From NCBI RefSeq assembly GCF_039542345.1, contig NZ_BAABHY010000001.1, positions 248,001 through 312,000 of the forward strand: 64,000 nt of DNA. Reading direction: 5' to 3'. Of this stretch, positions 27,873 through 35,794 are shown in pieces. A program made the translations under genes and the position numbers. Every line of letters starts with the position of its first letter. The stretch's first letter is position 1. Source of the DNA: Orbus sasakiae. GTDB taxonomy: Bacteria > Pseudomonadota > Gammaproteobacteria > Enterobacterales > Orbaceae. The notes below the pieces were generated by a model, which was given only the letters and a program-made list of their open reading frames with translations, was not told the DNA's origin and searched no databases.

Positions 27873-27964
27873 AGTTGCATGTTTTCCATCTTAAGAAAAT
27901 AAAAGATCTAATTTTTATCAATATAAATCAATTCATTGTGTTTTAACTCTGTGTGGGATGAAGT

Positions 27965-27980
27965 TGGTACATCAATTGCA
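27965..27980 (+). promoter_or_regulatory. Sigma-54 promoter for the atoE transcript
   Basis: TGGTACATCAATTGCA fits the -24/-12 consensus TGGYAC-5-TTGCW with exact GG/GC spacing. Transcription should start near 27992, about 40 bp before the small ORF. AtoC, encoded downstream, is a sigma-54 activator, which supports the call. Confidence 0.78.
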
Positions 27981-28030
27981 GTGTATTTTACAGTTATAAA
28001 CTCATTTAGCTTTTACACAAGAGGTAACAC

Positions 28031-28150
28031 ATGAATCATCAAACAATCGGTACTAATACGGTTAGGGACCATTTTGTTTTTTATTTTGACTGTCGCAATG
28101 CAATTCCATTTAATGTTAGTTCACGTCATTTACGAGGATCTGGATTATGA
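28031..28150 (+). CDS. 39-codon upstream ORF coupled to atoE
   Basis: The frame starts ATG AAT CAT with AGAGGT 5-6 bases upstream and ends TTATGA, where the TGA overlaps the atoE ATG. The peptide (MNHQTIGTNTVRDHFVFYF, then 20 more residues, ending RHLRGSGL) has no signal or membrane segment and I do not recognise it. The ribosome site and the stop-start overlap suggest it is translated and coupled to atoE. It could be a leader peptide or a remnant of a lost gene, such as a CoA-transferase subunit. Confidence 0.45.
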   Translation: MNHQTIGTNTVRDHFVFYFDCRNAIPFNVSSRHLRGSGL

Positions 28151-29493
28151 TTTCACGTTTATCAAAACACACCACCAATCTGGTCAGTAAATATCTACCC
28201 GATCCACTTATTTTTGCGGTGTTACTCACCTTTATTACCTTTTTACTGGCATGGGGGTTGACTGACTCTCAGCCGGTTAGCCTAGTGAAAATGTGGGGCG
28301 ATGGGTTCTGGAATTTATTGGCTTTTGGTATGCAAATGGCATTAATTGTGGTAACTGGACATGCTTTAGCAAGTTCACCACCAATTAAGGCGATTTTAGT
28401 CTCGATTGCTTCGTTAGCTAAAACACCATCTCAAGCCGCCATGTTAGTGACCTTTGTCGGTTGTATCGCATGCATATTAAACTGGGGTTTTGGGTTAGTG
28501 GTAGGGGCAATGCTAGCCAAAGAAGTCGCAAGGCAAGTTAAAAATGTAGATTATGGTTTATTGATTGCTTGTGCGTATATTGCTTTCATGACATGGGGGG
28601 GAGGGTTTTCGGGGTCGATGCCATTAATGGCTGCAACGCCAGGCAATCCAGTTGCGCATTTGATGGTGAGCGAATCAAATCCACAAGGTATCATTCCGAT
28701 CTCACACACCATATTCTCAGCAAGTAATATTTTTATTACGGTGATGCTCGTTGTCTGTTTGCCCATTTTAGTGCGTTTTATGGTCAGAAAAGATAATGAC
28801 ATTGTGACGATTGATCCTGCGTTGTTAGCCCCAGAACCCGATTTTCAAAAGAAACTGGATCGTAAAACGGCAAGCGTTGCTGAAAAGTTAGAGGAGAGCC
28901 GAATATTATCCCTCCTAATTGGTGCATTAGGAATTGGTTATTTGGTGATTTATTTTTGTAATAATGGCTTTAATATCACCATCAATACCGTTAATTTAGT
29001 GTTTTTAACGGCGGGTATTTTATTGCATAAAACGCCCATGGCATATATGCGAGCAGTATCGAATGCCGCAAGAAGTACAGCAGGCATTATTATTCAGTTC
29101 CCATTTTATGCAGGGATTCAATTGATGATGGAACATTCGGGATTAGGTGGGTTAATTACTGAGTTTTTTATCAATATTGCAGACAAAGACACCTTTCCAA
29201 TTTGGACATTTTTTAGCTCAGGGATTATTAATTTTGCTGTGCCATCTGGCGGTGGGCATTGGGTTATTCAAGGGCCTTTTGTGATTCCAGCCGCTGAAGC
29301 ACTGGGTGCTGATTTAGGTAAATCTACCATGGCTATTGCTTATGGTGAACAGTGGATGAATATGTTACAACCATTTTGGGCATTGCCGGCGCTAGCAATT
29401 GCAGGGCTTGGTGTTCGAGACATTATGGGTTACTGTATGACCGCCTTAATTTTTACAACCCCAATCTTTTTAATCGGCTTATATTTTTTCTAG
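28147..29493 (+). CDS. atoE: Short-chain fatty acid transporter AtoE
   Basis: A 448-residue membrane protein with about 12 hydrophobic segments. Family segments are KYLPDPLIFAVLLTFITF near the start, NWGFGLVVGAMLAKEVAR near 120 and INFAVPSGGGHWVIQGPF near 360. It takes up short-chain acids such as butyrate or acetoacetate. GAGGA lies 8 bases before the ATG, which overlaps the preceding small ORF. The ato degradation genes (CoA-transferase, thiolase) are not in the window. It is controlled by the sigma-54 promoter upstream and ends at a terminator before atoS. Confidence 0.9.
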   Translation: MISRLSKHTTNLVSKYLPDPLIFAVLLTFITFLLAWGLTDSQPVSLVKMWGDGFWNLLAFGMQMALIVVTGHALASSPPIKAILVSIASLAKTPSQAAMLVTFVGCIACILNWGFGLVVGAMLAKEVARQVKNVDYGLLIACAYIAFMTWGGGFSGSMPLMAATPGNPVAHLMVSESNPQGIIPISHTIFSASNIFITVMLVVCLPILVRFMVRKDNDIVTIDPALLAPEPDFQKKLDRKTASVAEKLEESRILSLLIGALGIGYLVIYFCNNGFNITINTVNLVFLTAGILLHKTPMAYMRAVSNAARSTAGIIIQFPFYAGIQLMMEHSGLGGLITEFFINIADKDTFPIWTFFSSGIINFAVPSGGGHWVIQGPFVIPAAEALGADLGKSTMAIAYGEQWMNMLQPFWALPALAIAGLGVRDIMGYCMTALIFTTPIFLIGLYFF

Positions 29494-29538
29494 TTGTATT
29501 GATATAAAAAGGCGATTTAAGGGGTTTTTTAGTAATTA

Positions 29539-29566
29539 AAAGATAGCTCATAGGAGTTATCTTTTT
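29539..29566 (+). terminator. Terminator between atoE and atoS
   Basis: AAAGATAGCTC-ATA-GGAGTTATCTTT is a stem with one mismatch, followed by TT and T-rich sequence. It separates the sigma-54 transcript from the regulator genes. Confidence 0.7.
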
Positions 29567-29624
29567 GTTATATACAAGATGAATGAGCAACGATAGACTC
29601 ATTATTTTAACGACTGGAGCACCA

Positions 29625-31442
29625 ATGAGGAATTTTTTAAAGCGCTTATATCCAGATAAAATTAGTGCTCGGATCTTCTTACTCATTACCCTGATGTCTT
29701 GTGCTTCTATTATGGTGGTCGCTGTTTTAATTGAAAAAGAAGGACGCGAATTACTCATACAAGAAAAAAGCCATAAGTTATTTGCCATTACCAAAATGTT
29801 AGATTTATTATTGGATGATGCCTATACCCATGTGGATACCAGCCTGTCAAAACAACAACAAATCAGCCAACTTAATCAGTTTTTGTCCCCTAAAGTTGAA
29901 CCATTATTGGCGACCATGCCAAAAATAGGGACGGGCTATTACCATAAAGGTTTAGATGCGATTTTGGTGTATGCACCTAAAGTTGCTTATGGCGTAAATG
30001 TTGGAAAATCAATTCCTGCGACACACAAAGGACGCGAAGTGATGGAAACCGGACTCAATATGGTTGATGTCGGTAAACAAGTTCGTGGCAATATTATGAA
30101 TGCGATGATTCCAATCGTACGGCAGGATAAGGTCGTCGGTTATATTTGGGCTAATGAAACCTTAGATGATATTGAACAACAAACGCTGGTGTTTGATAAA
30201 AACGTGATCATAATCAGTTTAGTATGCATGTTTAGCTGCATTCTCATTGCATCGGTGTTATCCCGAAAACTTAATACCGATATTGCAGTGATTCGTGACG
30301 GTTTACAAGCTTTACCTTTCGATCTTAATTACCGACTGCCTATTATTCGCGGTGAACTCAATCAAATTGTAAGCGGAATTAATCGTTTGGCTGAAAAATT
30401 GCAAAAAGCCAAAACAATGAATGAACTTATTCTTGAAAATACTTTGGATGGTGTGATTACTGTCGATAATAATGGATCAATTACCATGTTAAATCCTGCG
30501 GCGGAAAACATGACCGGTTATAAGTTAGAACAAGTACTCGGCAAACCTTATTACACAATTGTTGATGATAAGAATTTCCAAAGTCCATTACTTGATACAT
30601 TATTTAATGGTGTTGATCATGTTGGTGTTGAAGTCGATTTCCCGGTAGCAAAACAAATTATTAAAATTAGTTCAAGTACGAGTCACTTAAAAGATCACAA
30701 TGGCCAAATTATGGGGGCTGTGGTGATTTTTAAGGATATTACTGAACAAAAAGAGGTCGAAAAACTGATTCAACAAACCGAACGTCTGGTTGCCATTGGT
30801 GAATTAATGGCTGGGATTGCACATGAGATTCGCAATCCACTTGCCGCGGTAAGAGGGTTTGTGCAATATTTACAAAATGATTTACCAAAATGTGAACAAC
30901 AAGAATACATTGATATTATTCTCAAAGAAGTTGACTCAATTAATCAAGTTATCCAACAATTATTAGACTTTGCTGCACCGTCTAAAAATTATTATGTTTC
31001 TATTCATATTAATACGTTGATTGATGACGTGCTTGTTTTGCTTAATTCGTCACACCGCGCCAATGATATTGAATTTATTTTGCATTTAGACCCCTCATTA
31101 AACGCGCTTTACTTAGATAGAGAACTGATTAAACAAGCTTTACTTAACTTATTGATCAATGCGATCCAAGCGATTAAGCTTAACGGGAAGATTGAGATAT
31201 CAACCATGCTGTCAGTGAATCAAAAATATCAATTAATTCAAATTAAAGATAGTGGTGAAGGAATCAAACCTGAATTGATGGATAAAATTTTTATGCCCTT
31301 TTTTACGACCAAAATGTCAGGTACTGGATTAGGGTTATCAATGGTGCAAAAAATTATATCATCACACAAAGGCAAAATTTCGGTTAAACATAATGAAGAT
31401 AGCAAAGGCATCACCGTCGAAGTCGCATTACCTATCGATTAA
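29625..31442 (+). CDS. atoS: Sensor histidine kinase AtoS
   Basis: 605 residues. Two membrane segments (about 17-35 and 190-212) flank a periplasmic sensor domain of about 150 residues. These are followed by a HAMP-like linker, a PAS domain (about 270-375), the phosphoacceptor His400 in AHEIRNPL, and a HATPase domain with NLLINAIQAI, KDSGEGI and TGLGLSM. I placed the start at 29625 (MRNFLKRLYP), which has GGAG 6 bases upstream and fits the N-terminus of E. coli AtoS; an ATG 42 bases earlier lacks a ribosome site. It phosphorylates AtoC. E. coli AtoS responds to acetoacetate, but the ligand here could be another short-chain acid. Confidence 0.9.
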   Translation: MRNFLKRLYPDKISARIFLLITLMSCASIMVVAVLIEKEGRELLIQEKSHKLFAITKMLDLLLDDAYTHVDTSLSKQQQISQLNQFLSPKVEPLLATMPKIGTGYYHKGLDAILVYAPKVAYGVNVGKSIPATHKGREVMETGLNMVDVGKQVRGNIMNAMIPIVRQDKVVGYIWANETLDDIEQQTLVFDKNVIIISLVCMFSCILIASVLSRKLNTDIAVIRDGLQALPFDLNYRLPIIRGELNQIVSGINRLAEKLQKAKTMNELILENTLDGVITVDNNGSITMLNPAAENMTGYKLEQVLGKPYYTIVDDKNFQSPLLDTLFNGVDHVGVEVDFPVAKQIIKISSSTSHLKDHNGQIMGAVVIFKDITEQKEVEKLIQQTERLVAIGELMAGIAHEIRNPLAAVRGFVQYLQNDLPKCEQQEYIDIILKEVDSINQVIQQLLDFAAPSKNYYVSIHINTLIDDVLVLLNSSHRANDIEFILHLDPSLNALYLDRELIKQALLNLLINAIQAIKLNGKIEISTMLSVNQKYQLIQIKDSGEGIKPELMDKIFMPFFTTKMSGTGLGLSMVQKIISSHKGKISVKHNEDSKGITVEVALPID

Positions 31443-31461
31443 TCAGGATGAAAGGAACACA

Positions 31462-32856
31462 ATGTCTGAAAAAATTCTAATTGTTGAAGATGAGCCGAAT
31501 CTTAAAAAATTATTATCCATTTTGTTAACGCAAGCGCAGTATCAAGTGATTGCATTTGATAATGCAGAGGAGGCGATTGAACTCATTAAACAGCAAAGCG
31601 TAGATTTAGTTTTGATGGATAATCATTTACCTCATATGAGTGGCTTGGCTGCGCTTAAAATCATTAAACACCTTCACCCTGAAATGTTTGTGATTCTTAT
31701 GACGGCTTATGCCGGGGTGGATACCGCAGTTGAGGCTTTAAAGCTTGGTGCTTTTGATTATATCGTTAAACCGTTTGATCTTAATGAATTAAAGGCGCTC
31801 GTTAAACGTTCATTAGAACTTAATAAAGCCCATAAAGAGGGCGTGAATTTATCACCTAAAATTAGTTTATCGAATGCGGATGATAAAGGTCATATTTTGA
31901 CAAATAGTCCCAATATGATGGAGTTATGCCGTGACATTGCCAAAGTATCACAAACAAAAACGACGGTTTTAATTACGGGAGAAAGTGGTACTGGTAAGGA
32001 GTTGGTGGCAAAAACCATTCATTATTATAGTACACGCTCTACCGGCCCTTTTATTAAAGTCAATTGTGGTGCCTTACCCGAAACATTGCTAGAAAGCACA
32101 TTATTTGGTCATGAAAAAGGATCATTTACAGGCGCACATCAACGACAAGTTGGCTTGTTTGAACGGGCACATCAAGGGACACTGTTTTTAGATGAAGTGG
32201 GTGAGATGTCGACCCATTTGCAAGTTAAACTGCTTAGAGTGATTCAGGAAAAGGAGTTTGAGCCTATTGGCGCGACACAGGTGATGAAAGCCGATTTTCG
32301 ATTAATTGCCGCAACCAACCGCCATTTACAAGAAATGGTTGAAGCCGGAACGTTTAGACAAGATCTCTATTATCGGCTTAATGTGATGGGGCTGAGCTTA
32401 CCTCCGCTACGTGAACGGCCTCATGATATTATGTTACTCGCGCGTTATTTCGCTAATCAGTTTTGTCTTGAGAACAATAAAGCGTTGCTTGATTTTTCAT
32501 TAAATACCATTGAGGTACTCAATCAATATCATTGGCCTGGCAATATTCGTGAATTGTCTAATGCTATTGAGCGCGCCGTTATTATGTCTAACGGGTTGTT
32601 TATCTATCCTGAAGACTTGCCTGAGCATATTATTGAAAATAAAAAAGTCACAGAAACGTCCTTAGACCTGAGTGATAGTCTCTACGTAAACGGAACATTA
32701 AAAGAAAAAGTAAAAAACTACGAAAAAGAGTTAATCATCAGTGAGCTAAAACAGAATCATGGCCACCGTGAAAATACAGCTAAAGCATTAGGGGTGAGTA
32801 AACGGACATTGCTATATAAAATGCAAGAATATGATATTAACGAAACCATTGTTTAG
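31462..32856 (+). CDS. atoC: Sigma-54-dependent response regulator AtoC
   Basis: 464 residues in three domains. The receiver (about 1-125) has the phosphoacceptor Asp53 in LVLMDNHLP. The AAA+ domain (about 145-380) has Walker A GESGTGKE and the sigma-54 loop GSFTGAH. A Fis-type helix-turn-helix follows at the C-terminus (HRENTAKALGVSKRTLLYKM). The ATG at 31462 has AAAGGA upstream and lies 19 bases after the atoS stop. Its likely target is the sigma-54 promoter before atoE. Confidence 0.93.
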   Translation: MSEKILIVEDEPNLKKLLSILLTQAQYQVIAFDNAEEAIELIKQQSVDLVLMDNHLPHMSGLAALKIIKHLHPEMFVILMTAYAGVDTAVEALKLGAFDYIVKPFDLNELKALVKRSLELNKAHKEGVNLSPKISLSNADDKGHILTNSPNMMELCRDIAKVSQTKTTVLITGESGTGKELVAKTIHYYSTRSTGPFIKVNCGALPETLLESTLFGHEKGSFTGAHQRQVGLFERAHQGTLFLDEVGEMSTHLQVKLLRVIQEKEFEPIGATQVMKADFRLIAATNRHLQEMVEAGTFRQDLYYRLNVMGLSLPPLRERPHDIMLLARYFANQFCLENNKALLDFSLNTIEVLNQYHWPGNIRELSNAIERAVIMSNGLFIYPEDLPEHIIENKKVTETSLDLSDSLYVNGTLKEKVKNYEKELIISELKQNHGHRENTAKALGVSKRTLLYKMQEYDINETIV

Positions 32857-32946
32857 GGATTCGTTTCGTTAAATTATTGTCATAACCTATAATTATAGTG
32901 TAAAAATCGCGCTGTATTATTCATTCAATGGCATTGTCAGCATGCA

Positions 32947-32968
32947 AAACGCGAAAGATTTCGCGTTT
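32947..32968. terminator. Hairpin between convergent atoC and ygdD
   Basis: AAACGCGAAA-GA-TTTCGCGTTT has perfect 10-bp arms. The loop is very short and the tail weak, but the position between convergent genes fits a shared terminator. Confidence 0.55.
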
Positions 32969-32988
32969 ACGCATTTCTTAAAAAGTCA

Positions 32989-33357
32989 TTAGTTTCTTTT
33001 GAAGGCCGCGATAATCACCAGTAGCCAAGCAATAATAAACGCAAAACCACCAATCGGTGCCGCTCCATTAATTGGTAATGATAAGTAGGTAATGCTGTAC
33101 AAAGTACCACTAAACAAGATAATGCCTACGATAAATAGCCATCCCGCCATGATTAAAAAACGACTTTTTTGAAAGTGTAACCAGATACCCACGGCGAATA
33201 AAGCCAGCGTGTGATACATTTGGTACTGAATACCAAGTTTAAATATTTCAATTTGATGTGCCGTTAAGACAGTGTTAAGTGCATGTGACGCTAATGAACC
33301 TAAAATAACACCACTTGCACCAAAAAAACCAGCAAAAGCAAAAAATAGTCTATTCAT
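32989..33357 (-). CDS. DUF423 membrane protein, YgdD-type
   Basis: 122 residues with four membrane helices and the DUF423 patterns FGASGVILGSLASHAL, QYQMYHTLALFAVG and PINGAAPIGGFAFIIAW. The function is unknown; the family is widespread in bacteria. I placed the start at 33357 (MNRLFFAFAGF), where the family normally begins. It is the last host gene before the tail locus. Confidence 0.85.
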   Translation of the reverse strand: MNRLFFAFAGFFGASGVILGSLASHALNTVLTAHQIEIFKLGIQYQMYHTLALFAVGIWLHFQKSRFLIMAGWLFIVGIILFSGTLYSITYLSLPINGAAPIGGFAFIIAWLLVIIAAFKRN

Positions 33358-33430
33358 AATGAAGTTAACAGAGAAAATATAGGTAGTCACATCATAGCAT
33401 ACCCATTTTAATGAAATACACTTACCACGC

Positions 33431-33460
33431 ATAAAAAAAAGCATGATCGTAATCATGCTT
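33431..33460 (-). terminator. Terminator of the repressor gene
   Basis: On the minus strand AAGCATGAT-TACG-ATCATGCTT is followed by a run of T, a textbook Rho-independent terminator. It lies about 30 bases after the repressor stop and marks the left edge of the tail locus. Confidence 0.85.
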
Positions 33461-33488
33461 ATTTATCAATAATATTGTATTGATCAAG

Positions 33489-34172
33489 TTATAATTCAAA
33501 GGAACAGTGGAATACGCGTCCGATAATTTCAACCTCTTTTAGATCAGCTGTTTCATCGGGATGTTCTTCAGAATTAAAGGAGTTAATTCTGATTCGATGA
33601 TTTGGAATCAGATATAAGCGTTTTAAACGGCAAAGTCCATCTTGGCAAATTGCATAAATATCGCCATCAATAATCTCTTTTCGCGCGGTATCTACCGCGA
33701 CAGTTGCACCATTGGGGATAATCGGCTCCATTGAGTTGCCACGAGCAGGAAAACACACGACATTCTCTTTTTGTACGCCTTTACGCCTAAAAAAACGTTT
33801 ACCAAAGCGCAATTTATAACCATTGTAGTCTGGTTCTGCTGTACACCCCACTCCAGCAGCAAGTTCGATTGATTTATAGTAAGGCACCTCAACTTCATCA
33901 CTTTGTAATGGGGTTACGTCATCCCATTCATCAACTGGAATCCCTTTTATTTCATTTAGTGTTGTGGTGTGTTGTTGCATATTGCCTTTACCGGTTCTTA
34001 ACCAGTTCAGATCAACTTGCAATAATTTAGCCAGGCGATCAAGTTCTTTTGGTGTATTGTCGCCTTTTTCCCATTTTGATACTGCAGCTTTCGATACGGC
34101 AAGTTTTTGGGCAATATCGGGTTGTGTTAAACCTGCGGCAAGCCGAGCTTGTTTGATTCTGTCACCTAGCAT
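33489..34172 (-). CDS. CI-like repressor with S24 self-cleaving peptidase
   Basis: 227 residues. An XRE helix-turn-helix occupies about 5-60 (GLTQPDIAQKLAVSKAAVSKWEKGD). The C-terminal S24 peptidase has an Ala-Gly cleavage site in ELAAGVGC near 104, the catalytic Ser in GNSMEP and the catalytic Lys in DGLCRLKRLY. RecA-triggered cleavage after DNA damage would lift repression. It is transcribed leftward from a promoter that shares its operator with the rightward promoter, and ends at a strong terminator. The only regulator besides Q, it replaces the CI/Cro/CII/N set of full lambdoid phages. Confidence 0.93.
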   Translation of the reverse strand: MLGDRIKQARLAAGLTQPDIAQKLAVSKAAVSKWEKGDNTPKELDRLAKLLQVDLNWLRTGKGNMQQHTTTLNEIKGIPVDEWDDVTPLQSDEVEVPYYKSIELAAGVGCTAEPDYNGYKLRFGKRFFRRKGVQKENVVCFPARGNSMEPIIPNGATVAVDTARKEIIDGDIYAICQDGLCRLKRLYLIPNHRIRINSFNSEEHPDETADLKEVEIIGRVFHCSFEL

Positions 34173-34193
34173 AGTGTAAGTCCTAATATGATT

Positions 34194-34309
34194 GTTAACT
34201 TATGTTAACTGATTTATGGTAAATAAAAATTGACTATTGTGTCAACTTTTATTATCATTAAGTTAACTTTTAATGATGCAATTAATATGAAATATCACGT
34301 TAAATTAAC
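34194..34309. promoter_or_regulatory. Operator cluster between repressor and Q genes
   Basis: Four related palindromic elements occur in 116 bp: GTTAAC-TTAT-GTTAAC (34194-34209), TTGAC-6-GTCAA (34230-34245), AAGTTAACTTTT (34260-34271) and GTTAA-A-TTAAC (34299-34309). The second covers the -35 boxes of both divergent promoters. Repressor binding is inferred from position and repetition. Confidence 0.65.
34230..34258 (+). promoter_or_regulatory. Rightward early promoter (PR-like) for the Q gene
   Basis: TTGACT, 17 bp, TATCAT is a near-consensus sigma-70 promoter pointing at the Q-like gene. Its -35 lies inside the palindrome at 34230-34245. On the other strand TTGACA (34245-34240) with TACCAT 18 bp further on could be the repressor's own promoter. 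Confidence 0.72.
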
Positions 34310-34360
34310 TATTTATCAAAATAAAATATATAAATAAACCCTAAATGATGAGGTATGACA

Positions 34361-34831
34361 ATGATAACCACCAATTCTGTTCAGTTAACCGGTAAAACGC
34401 TCCAATCTGCGACACCGACAATAATGTGTGATTCACTATCCCGATTAACGATTGAAATCGTACAAGATCGTTTAGTCATGTGGGGTAAATTTCATCGTTA
34501 TGGTTCACGCTGTGGCTATCAACGCATGAGTGCTTTTTGGAAAAGCGTCAACTCAATCAAAACGACTGTGTTTATTGAAAAAGAGGTCGATGTTGTCGAT
34601 GAGATATTACGATCGCTTAAGCACTCAAGTTGTCGCAAAGAACAGCAACAATATGCGGTACTTGAGGCATATTATAAAGGTGCTGATTTGGTAGTTGATG
34701 GTTACGATTGGAGTCAAAAGTTAACGGTACGTGAAATTGCTGAATATTTAAATTTACCTAAATCGACAGTGGCAAATCGTAAAAAATTAGCCGAGCACTA
34801 TGTTTTAAATCAATTATTAAATAAAAGTTAA
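34361..34831 (+). CDS. Q-like antitermination protein
   Basis: 156 residues. The central part, VQDRLVMWGKFHRYGSRCGYQRMSAFW, has the RLxxWGxW...GY pattern of phage Q antiterminators of the phage 82/21 type. The C-terminal third, KLTVREIAEYLNLPKSTVANRKKLAEHYVL, is a helix-turn-helix also found in that family. I chose the second ATG (34361), where AGG lies 7 bases upstream. It is the only gene between the repressor and the late region. A late promoter and terminator lie immediately downstream, exactly where Q would act. Its expression would switch on lysis and tail genes. Confidence 0.8.
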   Translation: MITTNSVQLTGKTLQSATPTIMCDSLSRLTIEIVQDRLVMWGKFHRYGSRCGYQRMSAFWKSVNSIKTTVFIEKEVDVVDEILRSLKHSSCRKEQQQYAVLEAYYKGADLVVDGYDWSQKLTVREIAEYLNLPKSTVANRKKLAEHYVLNQLLNKS

Positions 34832-34837
34832 CTTTTT
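34826..34837. promoter_or_regulatory. Second copy of the operator palindrome, upstream of the late promoter
   Basis: AAGTTAACTTTT is identical to the copy at 34260-34271 and overlaps the Q stop codon. It lies 24 bp upstream of the late -35 box. The repressor may therefore also touch the late promoter. Confidence 0.5.
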
Positions 34838-34860
34838 AGTAAATTAAAGTTTATTTTAGG

Positions 34861-34889
34861 TTGACTTTTGGGACGGTTAGTGATATTAT
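34861..34889 (+). promoter_or_regulatory. Late promoter (pR'-like)
   Basis: TTGACT, 17 bp, TATTAT, with predicted start near 34896. A terminator follows 60-70 bp later, as at lambdoid pR'-tR', so without Q only a short RNA would be made. Confidence 0.75.
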
Positions 34890-34956
34890 TATTCCACAGT
34901 GAAAATTACTATTTAAATCACACCGATTGTGATTTTGCATGAAGCATAACAATTTT

Positions 34957-34985
34957 AGCCTCGATAATATTATCGGGGCTTTTTT
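34957..34985 (+). terminator. tR'-like terminator between late promoter and lysis genes
   Basis: AGCCTCGATAAT and its near-perfect complement form a long GC-capped stem ending GGGGCT, followed by six T. It stands before the holin gene and must be read through for lysis and tail expression. Confidence 0.88.
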
Positions 34986-35088
34986 ATTTCTCAAATACAG
35001 GTGTTCGCGGATAACTCACAGATGTGTTCATCGTATACATAAAAGCCGCGTTAACGCCTTTTCATTAACATTTAGCTATGGTTACCAC

Positions 35089-35313
35089 ATGGATAAATAT
35101 TCTTCTCCTATTTCGTATATATGGGGTGCATTGTGTGCACTATTTGGTGCGTTAAGTCTAAATGACATTGCAATGGTGATCGGTATCGTTTTATCGATCG
35201 CAACATTCATTATTAACTGGATTTATCGGCGCCGAGAATTTTTACATAAGAAAAAGTTAAGAGAGCAATTTTATGAAAAATATAACAAAGATTGCCACCG
35301 TAACAACCTGTAG
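35089..35313 (+). CDS. Holin
   Basis: 74 residues beginning MDKYSSPISYIWGALCALFG, with two membrane helices (about 8-24 and 30-50) and a charged C-terminal tail (RRREFLHKKKLREQF). This is the form of small class II phage holins. It makes the inner-membrane lesion that releases or activates the lysozyme. The gene overlaps the lysozyme start by 41 bases. An in-frame extension back to 34939 would cross the terminator hairpin and is unlikely. The start has only a weak ribosome site. Confidence 0.75.
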   Translation: MDKYSSPISYIWGALCALFGALSLNDIAMVIGIVLSIATFIINWIYRRREFLHKKKLREQFYEKYNKDCHRNNL

Positions 35314-35794
35314 TGTCTCGTTGATTATTGGCATGGTTTTGTCTCATTATGCCGATGAGATTCAAACCAGTAAACAGGGATTAGATATTATAGGCAATGC
35401 CGAAAATTGTCTCAAACAGCCATATTATTGTCCTGCTAATATTTTAACGGTTGGTATTGGTTCTACAGGGCATATAGAGTCTAGAACATACTCTGATAAT
35501 GAAATCGCTGAGCGATGGGTGAATGATATTAAACAAGCGGAGCTGTGTATCAATCAGCATGCGAATGGTTCGAATCTCCCGCAATCAGTGTTTGATGCGG
35601 TTGTGTCAATTACCTTTAACGTTGGTTGCACGAAAATGAAAACCTCGACACTGTATTATTATCTTAATCAACAAGATTATCACAGTGCTTGTAATGAATT
35701 CCCTCGTTGGAATAAAGCGGCTGGCAAAGTATTAAATGGCTTAATCGTAAGACGCAACAAAGAGCGTGAATTATGTCTAACCGATTTAAATTAA
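35273..35794 (+). CDS. Phage lysozyme (GH24), signal-anchor type
   Basis: 173 residues. An N-terminal hydrophobic segment (about 8-25) with many Ser/Thr/Gly residues looks like a signal-arrest-release anchor as in phage P21. The catalytic triad spacing Glu-8-Cys-5-Thr is visible in NAENCLKQPYYCPANILT. It cuts peptidoglycan after release from the membrane. It overlaps holin at its start and Rz at its end. Confidence 0.88.
   Translation: MKNITKIATVTTCSVSLIIGMVLSHYADEIQTSKQGLDIIGNAENCLKQPYYCPANILTVGIGSTGHIESRTYSDNEIAERWVNDIKQAELCINQHANGSNLPQSVFDAVVSITFNVGCTKMKTSTLYYYLNQQDYHSACNEFPRWNKAAGKVLNGLIVRRNKERELCLTDLN

Larger units (their letters stand above)
27596..28030. other. Divergent regulatory gap between allA and the ato genes
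   Basis: About 435 bp. It holds the allA operator, a palindromic candidate AtoC site and a sigma-54 promoter, all marked separately. I see no gene in it. Confidence 0.6.

Noticed and set aside
34939..35088. In-frame extension of the holin frame back to 34939
   Set aside because: It would translate through the tR'-like hairpin, and the sequence before 35089 has no holin character.
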